A program made the position numbers and the translations under genes. From Rhodospirillaceae bacterium (GTDB lineage: Bacteria > Pseudomonadota > Alphaproteobacteria > MPNO01 > UBA2964), in the NCBI GenBank assembly GCA_002712335.1, contig PATI01000032.1, positions 46,086 to 62,024 of the forward strand: a DNA stretch of 15,939 bases, in the 5' to 3' direction. The notes beneath the pieces are model-generated. The model ran no database searches. It saw only the letters and a program-made list of their open reading frames with translations, and had not been told where the DNA came from. Of this stretch, positions 1 to 7,875 are shown piece after piece. Within the stretch, counting starts at the first letter, position 1. Every line of letters begins with the position of its first letter.

Positions 1-426
1 TCCTGGCGCCATGCTGAGGAATTAAAAGCTTTTTCAGGAGAGAAACGATTGATAATTGATGAATCTGGGGGTTCTTGGGGGGTATCGTATTCAGACACTG
101 TTCAGGAACTTACTCCACCTGGCCTAAACCGAACTGTTCAGATATTTTCTGTAAAATCTTTATACGAGGTTTCTTCTATAATGCAGCCATATAAAAATTT
201 CCTTCAAACTGTTGGGATTGCGGCTTCGCCTGAGGAATTAATGAAACTATCTGATGCGTTGGGTAAAATTGGAGCGACACGCATAAGTGCCTTGGGCCAC
301 ATGACGACCCCTGAGGCGGGCTGGCATCATGATGGTCGTTTCAATCTTCTTGACCTTGTTAGTGTTATGGAAGTGGATAGAACTGCGGAAACAGCTGCTG
401 AGGCATTCTCAAACTATGTTGATTAG
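1..426 (+). CDS. LuxC-type acyl-CoA reductase, C-terminal fragment (5' end outside window)
   Basis: The reading frame is open from base 1 to the TAG at 424-426, so this is the 3' part of a gene that starts before the window. The TTG at 49 is unlikely to be a true start because the frame already encodes protein upstream (SWRHAEELKAFSGEKR). The last ~45 residues carry the signature end of the LuxC family (PF05893): a region reading GATRISALGHM, then GWHHDGRFNLLDLV. In LuxC homologues the corresponding region resembles a G-x-M-x-x-P-x-x-W-x-H-D-G-R pattern. The family is related to aldehyde dehydrogenases and reduces acyl-CoA or acyl-enzyme thioesters to aldehydes with NADPH. The catalytic Cys region is not in the window. 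An SDR reductase follows 85 nt downstream on the same strand, so an aldehyde/ketone reduction unit is plausible. Bioluminescence should not be inferred, since LuxC-like reductases occur widely without luciferase. Confidence 0.8.
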   Translation, partial: SWRHAEELKAFSGEKRLIIDESGGSWGVSYSDTVQELTPPGLNRTVQIFSVKSLYEVSSIMQPYKNFLQTVGIAASPEELMKLSDALGKIGATRISALGHMTTPEAGWHHDGRFNLLDLVSVMEVDRTAETAAEAFSNYVD

Positions 427-511
427 CAAAATAGCGTACTTTAAGGCATGTACAAAAAATGAAAATAGAAAATACTTGTAATCGCCAAAATACTTACGAA
501 GGTATGTTACC

Positions 512-1279
512 ATGAAATTTGATGGCAAAATTGTTTTAGTAACCGGTTCCAGTCGCGGCATTGGTGCTGCAATTGCCAAGGCCTTCGCAAGTGAGGGGGC
601 AACCGTTGTTATTAATTATTTAAAGAATTCAGATGCCGCCTTTGAAACCTCTGAGAAATGTGAAAAATTAGGGGGGACAGCAAAAATAGTTCAAGCGGAT
701 ATTACTTCTGCAGAGCAAATCAAAGTGCTTATCGAGGAAATATTGCACGATTATGCAAAAATTGATGTTCTGGTTAACAATGCATTTAAGCCGTATGTTT
801 TTGATTCTGAAAATCGGAAACAATTCCATGATACAAGTTGGAATGATTTCCAGGAACAAATCGACGGCGTATTATTTTCTTCTTATACGTTATGTCAGGC
901 GGTGCTTCCCATTTTTAAAACGCGTACGCGAGGAAATATAATTAATATTGCTAGCGATTTAGTAGACCGACCAACTATTCCCTATCACGACTACATGACT
1001 GCAAAAGCTGCGCTAATTGGCTTTAGCCGTAATTTGGCAATGGAGGTGGGCCAATTTGGTATTAGAGTGAACTGTGTCGCTCCCGGTTTGGTTTACCCAA
1101 CGGATGCGAGCTTAAGTACAAAAGAGGAAATAAAAGAAATGATTATCCACCAGACACCATTACGTCGTATTGCTACCCCCGAGGACGTAGCCGGTCCGGT
1201 GCTATTTTTAGCCTCCGACTGGAGCGAATTTATAACTGGCCAGACAATTTTTGTAGATGGCGGCCTAGTAATGAGATGA
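512..1279 (+). CDS. SDR family oxidoreductase (FabG-like)
   Basis: This 255-residue protein is a classical short-chain dehydrogenase/reductase, a cytosolic NAD(P)-dependent enzyme that interconverts an alcohol and a ketone. The cofactor-binding motif TGSSRGIG is at residues 11-18, the structural NNA motif at 89-91, catalytic Ser148, and the YxxxK motif at Tyr161-Lys165. The C-terminus ends in the usual GQTIFVDGG segment. The length is normal for the family. It most resembles 3-oxoacyl-ACP reductase (FabG) types, but the substrate cannot be assigned. The Asn of the usual N-S-Y-K tetrad (normally in a vNxxG context) appears to be Gln116 here. A GAAGG Shine-Dalgarno lies 9 nt before the ATG. It is probably co-transcribed with the LuxC-like gene upstream and converges with metH, whose stop lies about 40 nt away. 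Confidence 0.88.
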   Translation: MKFDGKIVLVTGSSRGIGAAIAKAFASEGATVVINYLKNSDAAFETSEKCEKLGGTAKIVQADITSAEQIKVLIEEILHDYAKIDVLVNNAFKPYVFDSENRKQFHDTSWNDFQEQIDGVLFSSYTLCQAVLPIFKTRTRGNIINIASDLVDRPTIPYHDYMTAKAALIGFSRNLAMEVGQFGIRVNCVAPGLVYPTDASLSTKEEIKEMIIHQTPLRRIATPEDVAGPVLFLASDWSEFITGQTIFVDGGLVMR

Positions 1280-1321
1280 CTATTCCAGATTAGCCTGCTG
1301 GATATTAAGAAAAATCGTGCG

Positions 1322-4300
1322 TTAATTCTTATAACCCAGATTAGGAGATAACCAGCGTTCCATGACTTCCAACTCAATCTCTTTTCTCTTTGCATAACTA
1401 CTGACCTGATCACGATTTATCTTCCCCACACCAAAATAGCGGGCTTCCGGATTCCAGAAATACCAACCAGACACAGCAGCAGCCGGATACATCGCGAAGG
1501 ATTCTGTCAAATCAATACCCAGCTTACGGGACTCTAGAAGAGAAAATAATGTGTCTTTTTCTGTATGATCCGGGCACGCTGGATAACCTGGTGCCGGTCT
1601 TATTCCTTGGTAATGTTCTTTAATAAGGTCCTCATTTTCAATCGTCTCATCAGGCATATATCCCCAAAATTCTTTTCTAACGCGTTCATGCAATCTCTCA
1701 GCAAATGCTTCCGCGAGCCGGTCTGCTATAGCCTTAACCATTATTGAATTGTAATCGTCGTTTTCTACTTCATATTTTTTTGCAATCACATCGGCACCAA
1801 ATATAGCTAAGGAAAATCCTCCCATCCAATCCTCTATGCCTGTTTCTTTTGGTGCTACAAAGTCAGCTAAGGCGTAATGAGGGCGTCCTGCTGTTTTATT
1901 TCCTTGTTGGCGTAAAGTATGGATGGTACCTAGAACCTCATCTCTTTTTGTATCACCAAACAAGATGATATCATCGCCATCGGAGTTAGCCGGCCAGAAA
2001 CTAATTACTCCACTTGCTTTGAGCCAATTTTCGGAAATAATTTTTTCTAAAAACCTCTTACCATCTTCAAATAATTTACGGGCCTCTTCCCCTATGACTT
2101 TGTCATCTAATATTCTAGGATAGGCGCCATGGAGTTCCCAGGCATGAAAAAAAGGCGTCCAATCAATACGTTCTACCAAATCAGAAATCTCATAATCCTC
2201 AAATATCTTTATACCGAGGTTTTGCGGTTTGGGTGGCTTAACCTCGGACCAATTAATCGAAAATTTATTAGACCGAGCCGACTCGATTGAGACACCCCGA
2301 TTAGTTCCATCCTCCCTTTCATAACTCGAACGTACTTTATTATAATCTGTGCTAATACTTTCCAGAAATGATTTACGATTTTGTTGTGACATCAAAGAAG
2401 TTATCACGCCAATGCTCCTTGAGGCGTCAAGAACATGGATAACCGGTGCCTCATATGCTGGATCAATTTTAACAGCAGTATGAACCTTGGACGTCGTAGC
2501 GCCACCAATGAGTAAAGGTAAATCTAACCCCTGCCGTTGCATTTCAGACGCAACATTAACCATCTCATCAAGTGAGGGTGTAATAAGACCCGACAACCCT
2601 ACCACATTAGCATTTTCTTTGACCGCTGTTTCTATGATTTTTTGCGCAGGGACCATAACACCGAGATCGATCACTTCATAATTATTACACTGCATTACAA
2701 CACCAACAATATTCTTTCCTATATCATGAACGTCTCCTTTAACGGTAGCCATAATCACCTTACCCTTGGCTTGATTTCCAACACCCGTTCTTTCCTTTTC
2801 ATCCTCGATAAAAGGGATTAAGTACCCCACAGCTTGCTTCATAACTCTTGCACTCTTGACAACCTGCGGAAGAAACATCTTTCCTTCTCCAAATAAGTCG
2901 CCGACGATGTTCATACCATCCATCAGTGGCCCTTCTATCACTTCTATGGGGCGCTCGAAGTGATGTCTTGCTTCTTCTGTATCTTCAACAATGTATGAGT
3001 TAATTCCATTTACTAAGGAATAGCTTAAACGATCTGCAATAGATTTATCCCGCCATTTAAGATCTTCTTCCTTTTTAACACTGCCTACGTTAAACCGGCC
3101 TGCCATTTCTAAAAGACGATCGGTCGCATCCTCTCTACGATTTAGTATTACATCTTCAACACACTCTTTTAAATCGCTGGGAATATCTTCAAAAACAGCC
3201 AACTGACCCGCGTTAACTATACCCATCGACATTCCAGCCTCTATAGCATGATATAGGAATACGGTATGCATGGCGCGCCTTACTGGCTCATTGCCACGAA
3301 ATGAGAAAGAGATATTGCTCAAGCCACCAGAAACTTTGGCATACGGTAAGCTGGAACGTATGCGGTTAGCAGCGTTTATAAAGTCGACAGCATAATTATT
3401 ATGTTCCTCAATTCCCGTTGCAATTGCAAAAATATTAGGATCAAAGATTATATCTTCAGGAGGAAAACCAACCTGATTCACAAGAATATCATAAGCCCTC
3501 GAACAAATTTCGAATTTGCGCTCCTCCGTATCCGCTTGACCATCTTCGTCAAAAGCCATGACAATGATGGCCGCCCCGTACATTTTTATTGTACGTGCCT
3601 GTTCAATAAATGTTTCCTCGCCTTCTTTCATGCTAATTGAATTGACAATTGATTTTCCCTGTACACATTTCAAGCCAGCTTCAATTACTGACCATTTAGA
3701 TGAATCAATCATAACTGGGACGCGGCTGATATCAGGCTCGGCAGAAATTAAATTTAAAAATCTGACCATAGCGTCCTCGGAGTTCAGCAACCCCTCGTCC
3801 ATATTAATATCTAAAACTTGGGCACCATTTTCAACCTGCTGTAATGCAATCTCTGTCGCTTTCTCGTAATCCCCATCTTTAATCAGATTGGCGAAACGTG
3901 CCGAACCTGTAACATTAGTGCGCTCACCAACATTAACGAATAAAGATTGGGACCCGATGTTTAGCGGTTCAAGTCCTGAAAGACGAAGTTCAGTTGAAAT
4001 TTTTGGAATACTGCGCGGCACTATTTTTTCAACCGCTTTTGCGATAGCCCGCATATGATCCGGGGTGGTACCACAGCACCCGCCAACTAAATTTAAAAAC
4101 CCGGACTCGGCAAATTCTTCAAGATCCTTAGCCATTGTCTCGGGTGTTTCATCATATCCGCCAAAGGCGTTGGGCAGTCCTGCATTAGGGTGGCACGAAA
4201 CAAATGTATCAGAGATACGGGCAAGTTCTTCAATATATGGACGCAAATCTTTTGCCCCTAGGGCACAATTCAACCCGACGGCAAAAGGGTTAACATGGCG

Positions 4301-5086
4301 TATTGAATTCCAGAACGCTTCTGTGGTTTGCCCCGTGAGGGTCCTGCCACTCTGATCGGTAATAGTGCCTGAAATCATAACTGGCACCTCTAGGTGAAGT
4401 TTTTCATTTACGGTTTGGATTGCAAATAAGGCGGCTTTGCAATTGAGTGTGTCAAATACCGTTTCGACCAAAATCAAATCTGCGCCACCTTCCAGAAGTC
4501 CAAGAACCGCTTCCGAGTAATTCTCAACTAACTCATCAAAATATATATTTCGAAAGCCGGGATCATTCACATCCGGCGAAATGGTTGCCGTACGATTTGT
4601 TGGTCCAAGTACTCCGGCAACAAAACGCGGCTGATTTTTATCCCTTGACGACACCTCGTCTGCTGCGTCACGTGCTAAACGAGCTCCCTCCCGGTTCAAT
4701 TCAAAAACCGCTTCTTCCAACATGTAGTCAGCCTGAGCGATCCTCGTAGAGGAAAAGGTATTGGTTTCGAGCATATCCACTCCCGCTTCAAGGTATGCTA
4801 TATGGAAATCGCGAATAAGATCAGGCTGGCTCAAATTTAGTAAATCATTATTTCCTTTAAGTGGACATGGATGTTGAGAAAATTGATTGCCACGAAAGTC
4901 ATTTTCATCGAGATCTTTCTGTTGGATCATAGTTCCCATCGCGCCATCAATCACCACGATTCGCTTTCGAATTACATCGTTGAGCATTGCAATTCGTTCT
5001 GCAGAGGTCGAGAAGGCAAGATCGCATTTTAAAGAATCGGGACCTTCATTTTTTAAATCAGGATTTTTGGTATCAATTTTAGTCAT
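1322..5086 (-). CDS. metH: Cobalamin-dependent methionine synthase MetH
   Basis: At 1254 residues this is full-length compared with E. coli MetH (1227) and similar along its whole length. It transfers a methyl group from 5-methyl-tetrahydrofolate to homocysteine through cobalamin, in the cytosol. Module order: homocysteine-binding domain (~40-355) with zinc ligands Cys274 and Cys337-Cys338; pterin-binding domain (~380-640; [14 protein letters not shown] at 383-396); cobalamin cap and B12 domain (~680-905), with DVHDIG at 785-790 giving His787 as the lower cobalt ligand; AdoMet reactivation domain (~960-1254), with RPAPGYPAC at 1163-1171. All catalytic modules appear intact. The N-terminus is ~30 residues longer than in E. 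coli; Met34 (start at 4987) is an alternative start, and neither has a clear Shine-Dalgarno. It lies 23 nt downstream of metF as the last gene of the operon. Confidence 0.98.
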   Translation of the reverse strand: MTKIDTKNPDLKNEGPDSLKCDLAFSTSAERIAMLNDVIRKRIVVIDGAMGTMIQQKDLDENDFRGNQFSQHPCPLKGNNDLLNLSQPDLIRDFHIAYLEAGVDMLETNTFSSTRIAQADYMLEEAVFELNREGARLARDAADEVSSRDKNQPRFVAGVLGPTNRTATISPDVNDPGFRNIYFDELVENYSEAVLGLLEGGADLILVETVFDTLNCKAALFAIQTVNEKLHLEVPVMISGTITDQSGRTLTGQTTEAFWNSIRHVNPFAVGLNCALGAKDLRPYIEELARISDTFVSCHPNAGLPNAFGGYDETPETMAKDLEEFAESGFLNLVGGCCGTTPDHMRAIAKAVEKIVPRSIPKISTELRLSGLEPLNIGSQSLFVNVGERTNVTGSARFANLIKDGDYEKATEIALQQVENGAQVLDINMDEGLLNSEDAMVRFLNLISAEPDISRVPVMIDSSKWSVIEAGLKCVQGKSIVNSISMKEGEETFIEQARTIKMYGAAIIVMAFDEDGQADTEERKFEICSRAYDILVNQVGFPPEDIIFDPNIFAIATGIEEHNNYAVDFINAANRIRSSLPYAKVSGGLSNISFSFRGNEPVRRAMHTVFLYHAIEAGMSMGIVNAGQLAVFEDIPSDLKECVEDVILNRREDATDRLLEMAGRFNVGSVKKEEDLKWRDKSIADRLSYSLVNGINSYIVEDTEEARHHFERPIEVIEGPLMDGMNIVGDLFGEGKMFLPQVVKSARVMKQAVGYLIPFIEDEKERTGVGNQAKGKVIMATVKGDVHDIGKNIVGVVMQCNNYEVIDLGVMVPAQKIIETAVKENANVVGLSGLITPSLDEMVNVASEMQRQGLDLPLLIGGATTSKVHTAVKIDPAYEAPVIHVLDASRSIGVITSLMSQQNRKSFLESISTDYNKVRSSYEREDGTNRGVSIESARSNKFSINWSEVKPPKPQNLGIKIFEDYEISDLVERIDWTPFFHAWELHGAYPRILDDKVIGEEARKLFEDGKRFLEKIISENWLKASGVISFWPANSDGDDIILFGDTKRDEVLGTIHTLRQQGNKTAGRPHYALADFVAPKETGIEDWMGGFSLAIFGADVIAKKYEVENDDYNSIMVKAIADRLAEAFAERLHERVRKEFWGYMPDETIENEDLIKEHYQGIRPAPGYPACPDHTEKDTLFSLLESRKLGIDLTESFAMYPAAAVSGWYFWNPEARYFGVGKINRDQVSSYAKRKEIELEVMERWLSPNLGYKN

Positions 5087-5109
5087 AACAAATTTGGATT
5101 TTTACTAGA

Positions 5110-5997
5110 TCATTTTTTATGAGGTCTTAGACCTAATATGTGACAGATAGCATATGTAAGATCAGCCCGATTAAGGGTATAGAAGTGAAAATCATGAATA
5201 CCATAATCATAAAGTTGTCTGCATTGTTCGACCGCAATTGCAGCAGCAACCATTCGTCTTGTTTCAGCATCATCATCAAGACCGTTAAACATTTCGGCCA
5301 TCCAAACTGGAGTTGTAGTTCCAGACATTTGATTGAATTTCATCACCTGTGAAAAATTTTGGACTGGTAATATCCCAGGAATAATAGGAATATTTATACC
5401 GACTGCCTCAGCGCGATCCATGAAACGCATAAAGGGTTCCGCCCCAAAAAAATATTGAGTAATAGCACGATCGGCCCCCGCATCCATTTTTTGTTTTAAA
5501 ATTTCAAGATCAAAGTCCAGACTTTGGGCTTGAGGGTGCCCTTCAGGATATGCTGCCACGCTAATATCAAAGTCCGCAATTCGTTTAAGGCCAGCTACCA
5601 AGTCGACTGCATAGTCATACCCACCCGGATGGGGTATGTAATTCCCATGTCCCGTTGGTGGATCACCTCTAAGAGCAACAATATTTCTAACGCCTTCCTC
5701 CCAATAGGCTCTTGCGACCTCATTAACTTGATCGCGAGTTGAATTTACGCATGTTAAATGTGCGGCTGGAATAAGATTTGTATCCTTTAAAATTCTTACA
5801 ACAGTACTGTGGGTTCGTTCCCTAGTTGACCCCCCTGCTCCGTAAGTAACGGAAACGAATTGCGGTTGAAGTGGTTCCAACCTTTTAACAGATGCCCATA
5901 AGGAATCGAACATTTTCTCCGTCTTTGGAGGAAAAAATTCAAAAGAAACATTAAGATTAGCGGCCATGCCAGCTGGAAATAATTGGTTATCGATCAT
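5110..5997 (-). CDS. metF: 5,10-methylenetetrahydrofolate reductase MetF
   Basis: This 295-residue flavoprotein (E. coli MetF: 296) reduces 5,10-methylene-THF to 5-methyl-THF, the methyl donor used by the MetH encoded just downstream. The TIM-barrel landmarks are all present: FEFFPPK with catalytic Glu20, VTYGAGGSTRE at 50-60, ALRGDPP at 108-114 (Asp112, equivalent to the flavin-tuning Asp120 of E. coli), AITQYFF at 178-184, and HFYTLNR at 271-277. It sits between the ArsR/methyltransferase gene (33 nt upstream) and metH (23 nt downstream), so the two consecutive steps of methyl transfer are co-expressed. There is no strong Shine-Dalgarno before the annotated ATG. Met11 (start at 5967) is an alternative that would begin right before the conserved core. 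Confidence 0.97.
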   Translation of the reverse strand: MIDNQLFPAGMAANLNVSFEFFPPKTEKMFDSLWASVKRLEPLQPQFVSVTYGAGGSTRERTHSTVVRILKDTNLIPAAHLTCVNSTRDQVNEVARAYWEEGVRNIVALRGDPPTGHGNYIPHPGGYDYAVDLVAGLKRIADFDISVAAYPEGHPQAQSLDFDLEILKQKMDAGADRAITQYFFGAEPFMRFMDRAEAVGINIPIIPGILPVQNFSQVMKFNQMSGTTTPVWMAEMFNGLDDDAETRRMVAAAIAVEQCRQLYDYGIHDFHFYTLNRADLTYAICHILGLRPHKK

Positions 5998-6030
5998 ATT
6001 AATCTGCTAAATGAATTATTTGAATAAATG

Positions 6031-6993
6031 TTATTTAACTGGCTCATTATTATTTTCCCGCTGTTCTTGATTCTTAATTGCCGTCCACAAAGAAACAGTT
6101 AGGGGACTACCCTCTAATCGGATCACTGGCTGACCCACTAACTGCGCCGCCTGAAACCAATCAGCGATCTCTTTATCTGAAAACCCAAGGCGCATATGGG
6201 CATGTTTTTCGCGAAGAATTTCTTGGTTGTGAGGCAAAAAATCAACAACAACCAATAAGCCATTATTTTGTAAAATTCTTGAGGCTTCCATTATCACTGA
6301 CCCAGGATTATCGGAATAATGTAACACCTGATGAATAACTACGCCGTCAAAACTTTCGTCATTCAATTCTAACCTATACATATCACCCAAACGGACGTGG
6401 CAATTGCGAATTCCACAGCTACCCAAATTAGCTCGAGCTACTGCCAACATATCGCGCGAGGTATCGATACCGAGCCCACGATCAACCATAGCCGACAATA
6501 ATTGTAACATTCGACCTGTTCCGGTGCCTATATCCAACAGATTATTTAAATGGTTTGGAAAACAATCTAGGATTACCTCTTCCACTTTTGCCTCTTCAAC
6601 ATGCAAAGAACGGACCGTATGCCATCTTTCCGCATTTTCTCGAAAATAATCTTCCGCAGCCTCTGAACGCTTGCACCTTATTATATCAAGACGATCACGA
6701 TCTTGAAGAAGTTGCTGGCTCCCATTGGGCAGCATTTCAATTAAACTTTGAGCTATTCGACCACTCTCACAAGAATCATCCGCCAAGCGATAAAATATCC
6801 AACTACCCTCGCGATAACGATCCAAAAGACCTGCCTCACAGAGAAGTTTGAGGTGGCGAGACACGCGTGGTTGGCTTTGACCTAAAATATTTCTTAAATC
6901 GCTTACATTCATATCGCCTGCCGCACACAAAGCGAGAAGACGTAAACGAGTGGAGTCTGCCGCAGCCCTTAAACAACTCAAAAGCCTATCCAT
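6031..6993 (-). CDS. ArsR-family regulator fused to SAM-dependent methyltransferase
   Basis: This 320-residue protein has two parts. Residues ~1-72 form an ArsR/SmtB winged helix, with recognition-helix segment QSQPRVSRHLKLLCEAGL (40-57) and wing REGSWIFYRL. Residues ~145-260 form a class I methyltransferase fold, with the SAM-binding glycine loop LDIGTGTG at 153-160, an acidic motif II (LGIDTSR, 174-180) and GDMYRLEL further on. No ArsR-type metal-binding CxC is evident at the usual helix. First gene of the operon with metF and metH, it is probably the local regulator and may sense S-adenosyl-methionine or S-adenosyl-homocysteine, as described for SahR-type regulators of the methionine cycle in Proteobacteria. 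Whether the methyltransferase part is catalytic or only binds ligand cannot be told. A good AAAAGG Shine-Dalgarno lies about 7 nt before the ATG. A dyad overlaps its promoter, suggesting autoregulation. Confidence 0.93.
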   Translation of the reverse strand: MDRLLSCLRAAADSTRLRLLALCAAGDMNVSDLRNILGQSQPRVSRHLKLLCEAGLLDRYREGSWIFYRLADDSCESGRIAQSLIEMLPNGSQQLLQDRDRLDIIRCKRSEAAEDYFRENAERWHTVRSLHVEEAKVEEVILDCFPNHLNNLLDIGTGTGRMLQLLSAMVDRGLGIDTSRDMLAVARANLGSCGIRNCHVRLGDMYRLELNDESFDGVVIHQVLHYSDNPGSVIMEASRILQNNGLLVVVDFLPHNQEILREKHAHMRLGFSDKEIADWFQAAQLVGQPVIRLEGSPLTVSLWTAIKNQEQRENNNEPVK

Positions 6994-7033
6994 TTTTGTA
7001 CCTTTTTATCTTCTGAGATTTAAAAGTAGAACT

Positions 7034-7062
7034 GTTATATTTACGATTTATTGATATAACAA
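7034..7062 (-). promoter_or_regulatory. Predicted sigma70-type promoter of the arsR/MTase-metF-metH operon
   Basis: On the minus strand, TTGTTA (7057-7062) and TATAAC (7034-7039) are separated by exactly 17 nt; they match the -35 and -10 consensus at 4 and 5 of 6 positions. Transcription would start near 7027, leaving a leader of only ~33 nt before the ATG at 6993. That is too short for a SAM riboswitch, so protein-mediated control is more likely. Prediction by inspection only. Confidence 0.5.
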
Positions 7063-7074
7063 TATGTTTATATC
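7053..7074. promoter_or_regulatory. Candidate operator (imperfect 22-bp palindrome) over the operon -35 box
   Basis: The site reads GATATAA at the left and TTATATC at the right, around a centre with mismatches. 18 of its 22 positions agree with the reverse complement. It covers the predicted -35 hexamer (7057-7062) of the operon, the usual place for a repressor to act. A further half-site-like GTTATAT lies at 7034-7040, inverted relative to ATATAAC at 7054-7060. The likely ligand is the winged-helix protein encoded by the first gene of the operon. This is inferred from position and symmetry. Confidence 0.5.
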
Positions 7075-7085
7075 ATAATGTTAAC

Positions 7086-7112
7086 ATGTGCACTGGCTTT
7101 AAGCCAACACAT
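7086..7112. repeat. Inverted repeat in the divergent intergenic region
   Basis: TGGCTTTAAGCCA (7094-7106) is a perfect dyad with a single central base. It is flanked by a second, slightly offset pair, ATGTG (7086-7090) and CACAT (7108-7112). It lies between the two divergent promoters, upstream of both. With almost no loop in the inner dyad it looks more like a protein-binding site than an RNA hairpin. Function unknown. Confidence 0.35.
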
Positions 7113-7165
7113 TCTTTTAGAGAGCAGTCCGGTTAATAATATATAAATTTTAAACACGCACCCCG

Positions 7166-7194
7166 TTGACATACTAAGAAGATAGCATGATACA
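7166..7194 (+). promoter_or_regulatory. Predicted promoter of the mlaC-like gene
   Basis: A perfect -35 hexamer TTGACA (7166-7171) is followed after 17 nt by GATACA (7189-7194), a weaker -10. TGATAC at 16-nt spacing is the alternative. The start site would be near 7201, about 43 nt before the ATG at 7244. No other convincing promoter is seen upstream of this gene. Confidence 0.45.
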
Positions 7195-7207
7195 GTTTCA
7201 TGATTAT

Positions 7208-7228
7208 TTAGTTAGAATATCTAAGTAA
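7208..7228. repeat. Dyad in the leader of the mlaC-like gene
   Basis: The arms TTAGTTAGA (7208-7216) and TCTAAGTAA (7220-7228) are inverted repeats broken only by one G/G mismatch, around ATA. It falls just downstream of the predicted transcription start and reaches the AAGG that could serve as ribosome binding site. It could therefore be an operator or a weak RNA hairpin masking translation initiation. Function not known. Confidence 0.3.
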
Positions 7229-7243
7229 GGGCTTTTATACGGA

Positions 7244-7849
7244 ATGCTCACAACACGACGGTATTGTACGTTTCTATTGGCTTTTTCATTGACCCTATCG
7301 TTCTTTGAAACACCAACTGTGAGGGCACAGATGGGCCCAGATGATTTTATTCGAACAGTCGCAAATAAGGCTATAAATTCCTTAGCAAACAAACAAATTA
7401 CTGCATCTGAAAAGGAAGAACATTTTCGAAAACTTTTACGGCAGTCGTTCGAATTAAAGTTGATCGCACGGTTTACTCTTGGACGATTCTGGCGGCGCGC
7501 CACAAAGGATCAGAAAACGGAATATACTAAATTGTTCGAGGACTTTGTTGTAAAAGCTTACGCAGCAAGATTCTCCGGTTATAAGGGCGAAAAATTCATT
7601 GTTGGAAAAGTCAGAAAGATCAATGATCGTGATTTCCTAGTTCAATCAGAATTTATACTTATGGATGGCCGAAAGATTCCTGTTTTTTGGCGACTGCGAA
7701 ATAGCAAAACACTCAAAATTATAGACGTATTGGTAGAAGGAGTAAGTATGGCGATAACCCAACGCGACGAATTTGCCGCCATAATTAATCGTAGTGGTGG
7801 AAAATTGGACGGGTTAATTTCAGCTCTTCGTAAAAAGACTAGAAAATAA
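7244..7849 (+). CDS. MlaC/Ttg2D-like periplasmic phospholipid-binding protein
   Basis: This 201-residue protein starts with a Sec-type signal peptide: Arg5-Arg6, a hydrophobic core (~8-20), and a likely cleavage VRA|Q after residue 28. The mature part matches the MlaC / toluene-tolerance Ttg2D family (PF05494). Family features are an N-terminal GPDDFIRTVANKAI segment, the LARFTLGRFW-like region (read here as LIARFTLGRFWRRAT, ~78-92), the TKLFEDFVVKAYAARFSGY stretch, and the DVLVEGVSMAITQRDEFAAI segment. MlaC carries phospholipids between the outer-membrane MlaA complex and the inner-membrane MlaFEDB transporter. None of the other mla genes is in the window, so it appears as an orphan with its own promoter. 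The related hopanoid-associated HpnM is an alternative that sequence alone does not exclude. It converges with ettA, 20 nt away. Confidence 0.85.
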   Translation: MLTTRRYCTFLLAFSLTLSFFETPTVRAQMGPDDFIRTVANKAINSLANKQITASEKEEHFRKLLRQSFELKLIARFTLGRFWRRATKDQKTEYTKLFEDFVVKAYAARFSGYKGEKFIVGKVRKINDRDFLVQSEFILMDGRKIPVFWRLRNSKTLKIIDVLVEGVSMAITQRDEFAAIINRSGGKLDGLISALRKKTRK

Positions 7850-7875
7850 TTTAGTTTTGATTTTTGAGACTAAAT
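7849..7875. terminator. Possible weak bidirectional terminator between the mlaC-like gene and ettA
   Basis: ATTTAGT (7849-7855) and ACTAAAT (7869-7875) form a 7-bp stem with a 13-nt loop containing a T run, between two convergent stop codons. The stem is AT-rich and there is no long U tract after it, so the call is tentative and rests mostly on position. Confidence 0.25.

Noticed and set aside
469..495. 9-bp direct repeat AAAATACTT at 469-477 and 487-495, before the SDR gene.
   Set aside because: Only two short AT-rich copies with an 18-nt period; could be chance, and no promoter relation was evident.
1..1279. A lux bioluminescence operon, suggested by the LuxC similarity.
   Set aside because: No luxA/B, luxD or luxE gene is visible, and LuxC-like reductases are widespread without luciferase.
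1283..1303. Possible terminator hairpin (TCCAG/CTGGA) between the SDR gene and metH.
   Set aside because: Five-base stem, 9-nt loop and no clear T run directly after it; too weak to call.
6994..7120. SAM riboswitch in front of the methionine operon.
   Set aside because: The predicted leader is only ~33 nt and no SAM-I or SAM-II core elements were seen by eye; a covariance-model search with the Rfam SAM families would settle it.
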